Shown piece after piece: positions 57,701-60,700 of a stretch of 64,000 nucleotides of DNA. The DNA is taken from the NCBI GenBank assembly GCA_964023205.1, contig OZ026844.1, forward strand, positions 9,710,416 through 9,774,415. The letters are read 5' to 3'. The notes under the pieces were generated by a model that saw only the letters and a list, made by a program, of their open reading frames with translations, had not been told where the DNA came from and did no database searches. Position 1 is the stretch's first letter. Each line of letters starts with the position of its first letter. The DNA is from Lutraria lutraria. Lineage: Eukaryota; Mollusca; Bivalvia; Venerida; Mactridae. Made by a program: the position numbers and the translations under genes.

Positions 57701-60700
57701 ACTAGACTAATATCTTAATACATTAAATCAAAATCATAATAAAAGGAAATCATTGATATTTAATGTTTATCACTCAAAGTACATGTACTATCATTGGCAT
57801 GACAGGTCTCATGAGGAATCATGCCAATGGAGCCTTGGAGGATAAATGATCTCATAACTAGTATCAAATTGTTCAGTTTTTAATTTCACCATATTAAACC
57901 ATATCCCTATTTTATATGTAGAGTTTAGATGCATCAATTTGGACAGAATGACAAATTCGTAACACTATATTAAGGTGATAAAAAATAATTTAGCTCAAAT
58001 CATAAGGTTTAGATTTATACGAGGGTCATCCGTAAAGTTTGTGGACAGTGTTATTAATGAGACAAATAAAAGGTCTTTTACGACAAAATATTTTCTCAAA
58101 ATATTACCTCAATATCAGAAATCTTGACACTGTTTCAGAATTCTCAGCACTTGAAATGAACTTTAGTGTCTGCGTGGGTGTACACACAGCCTTACACAGT
58201 ACTTGGTAGCAGCACGCTGCTCCGTACGCTCTGACGGCGACTTTAATTTCTGTAATGAATTCAAATAAGCACAGTTCTTCCATGCTCGATAACTTTGTTA
58301 TTACGCAGGCAATTACTTAAACGTTTGGCGACAAAACGTCACAAATATTTGGTGCGACGTCCAACGTCATTCTGTACACTTCCGTTCATTTTTATACAAA
58401 TTACAGAATCTGCTTAATTGCAAAAAATCAAAGTGCTCCGTAGGCGCTGACTAGGGTTGCCTTGGTAACTCATATCCAGTGACTACGTGAAAAAATGACA
58501 ATTTAGAAACAGAACTTGGGACAAAAGATGTCAATTATTGCCAGGACAATTTTTTAAAATTATTACATCATTATAACCCCAAAAAGTTAGGTTGTCCACG
58601 AACTTAAAGGATGACCCTCGTAACAATTGTAATTGGATGTTAATACTCATCCTCATTCTAATCAAATGAATATTTAATAAAAGAGACAATGAAATCTAAA
58701 GACATTGCAAGTAAATGGCCAGTAAGCATTAATACAAAAAAATATTACTTGAACTGATATTTTTTCTAATTACATAATATCATGAACTGTAAAATGACGG
58801 GATGGCAAGATTAGTTCTTAATATCTTTATATGTGATAGTTTTTTGTTTTTTTTCCAGAACATGTACAGTCATGTACAGGATTTAATTGTCATACACTGG
58901 AGAAGATACTGCCATCTGATGGTTACCTGATGTCCAGTCTGATATAAGGTATTTAAAGTTTGGAGAACTATCATTATTTAGTAAGATCAAAGACAATAGT
59001 CTTATTCAAACATATTCAGAGTATATCAATAAATAAATCTGTCAAAATACAAATACAGACTTTTAGATCAATTGTTTGAAATCTATTTTAATGACAGTTT
59101 TGATCTTTGTACATTTATTTACTCTCTTCTGTGTTGATTTAGTACAAGGTTAAAACATAATTATCAATCCTCCAGACATGCTAGGGATATCACAAACACA
59201 ACTCAAACACCAATCAACGAAAACTTTTAGTTTTTCTTGGATCTAGTCACTTTTGAAAGGCATCAGAACTGAATAAATCAATACGTTATAGACCTGCAAC
59301 TTCACATAAAGACTTACAGACAATAGAGCCATTTTCTCAAATAGCACATAACATAATCTTAGTAAGATGAACAAAATCATTGTGAACTTATTTGTCTACA
59401 GGAATGAAGAGGGATGAAAATGTGTGTACACACAAGAGGCAGCCAGTGAAATCTTATCACATGAACAACTGAAGAACACAACTTAACCAACAAATCAACA
59501 ACTGCAAGGAAACACCACTAACTGAATTGTGACACATTTTGGTAGGAATCATGTATACATTTATATCACAGAACTTTCAAAAAAAAACTCAAACTTTTCA
59601 AGACACAAATTTCCCCATACCTGTTCCTAAAACATTAAAAAGGGCTGCACAGTGACATCATTATCAGCCATGCAATACTTTCTTTAATTGAACTGATCAT
59701 ATATACTGCACATAAGCTGAGACTGAATAGTGTAACTGTTGATATTAGTACATCAGTACCTTTAAATTACATGTACTTTCTGTAACCAGTCAAATCTTTA
59801 TTGCTAAAACTTATCAATACATTTATTAAAAATTTCTAAATTCATAGAATTTTTTTAAGTATCATAATCTTTTATAAACAGTAAAGATGAACTAAATACC
59901 AATTTAACAATGCAAAGTTAGTTGAATCTGCTATGATATGTCTATTCAACTGGTAACATAAGGTTCTCTTCTTTTCTCACTATCTCCTGCAGTTCCCTCA
60001 TTCTTTCTCTCTGAGTCACTCACACAGGTCTACACACAATCAGATGGCTACAAACTAATTAAAAGTCACAAATTCATTAATACATGTAATACTACTGGTA
60101 GTTATTACAAATACTGAGTAAGATTTGCAAGAAAACTGTTTCATATGTTAGAAAGTAATACATTTGAAAGCTATGGTATCTTAAAGGGTTTTATCATTTA
60201 TATACTTAATATATAATAAATCAGAACCAAAAAAAAACCATAAATAAAATGTAAATTATTCACAGATGTTTGAGGTGGAAATGATTCATCAAGATGGTCC
60301 ATAAAAATATCAAATATTTAATATTTCAGTCAAAGAATGACCTGACTCGGCTGTCATCTCTCAAATCTGCATGAAGCAATTCACATTGCTGAATTTGACA
60401 CTTATCATATAAAGCACTTCAAAAAGAGTACATAAAACTGTCAAATAAATTCCTGTTTTTTAAAGTAATTGAAGAAGTATTAACAGAAATACAAACTGAT
60501 TAAATCATAAGGATTAATCAAAACTGATTTAAGAAATCTTACCTATCTTTACTTACCTATACATAACTAAAGACGAGAACAGAATTGATTGATAAAATGA
60601 ATTTTTTTAGAAAATAATACTACGCCTTTATTACCCTTGAAGTAATGTAAAAACATCAATGTTCAAAACTATATAAATAAACATATGATAATGTAACTGT

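Noticed and set aside
58855..58945. Plus-strand block after TTTTTTCCAG that looks like a short exon
   Set aside because: The frame stops after about 23 codons and no partner exon was seen; it could be a non-coding transcript but nothing else supports it.
59950..60060. Exon-like block on the minus strand, MRELQEIVRKEEN, with a GTGAGA after GAGATA
   Set aside because: Its donor leaves phase 0, which would put exon 2 out of frame at once, and the acceptor side is weak. Kept out of the gene model.
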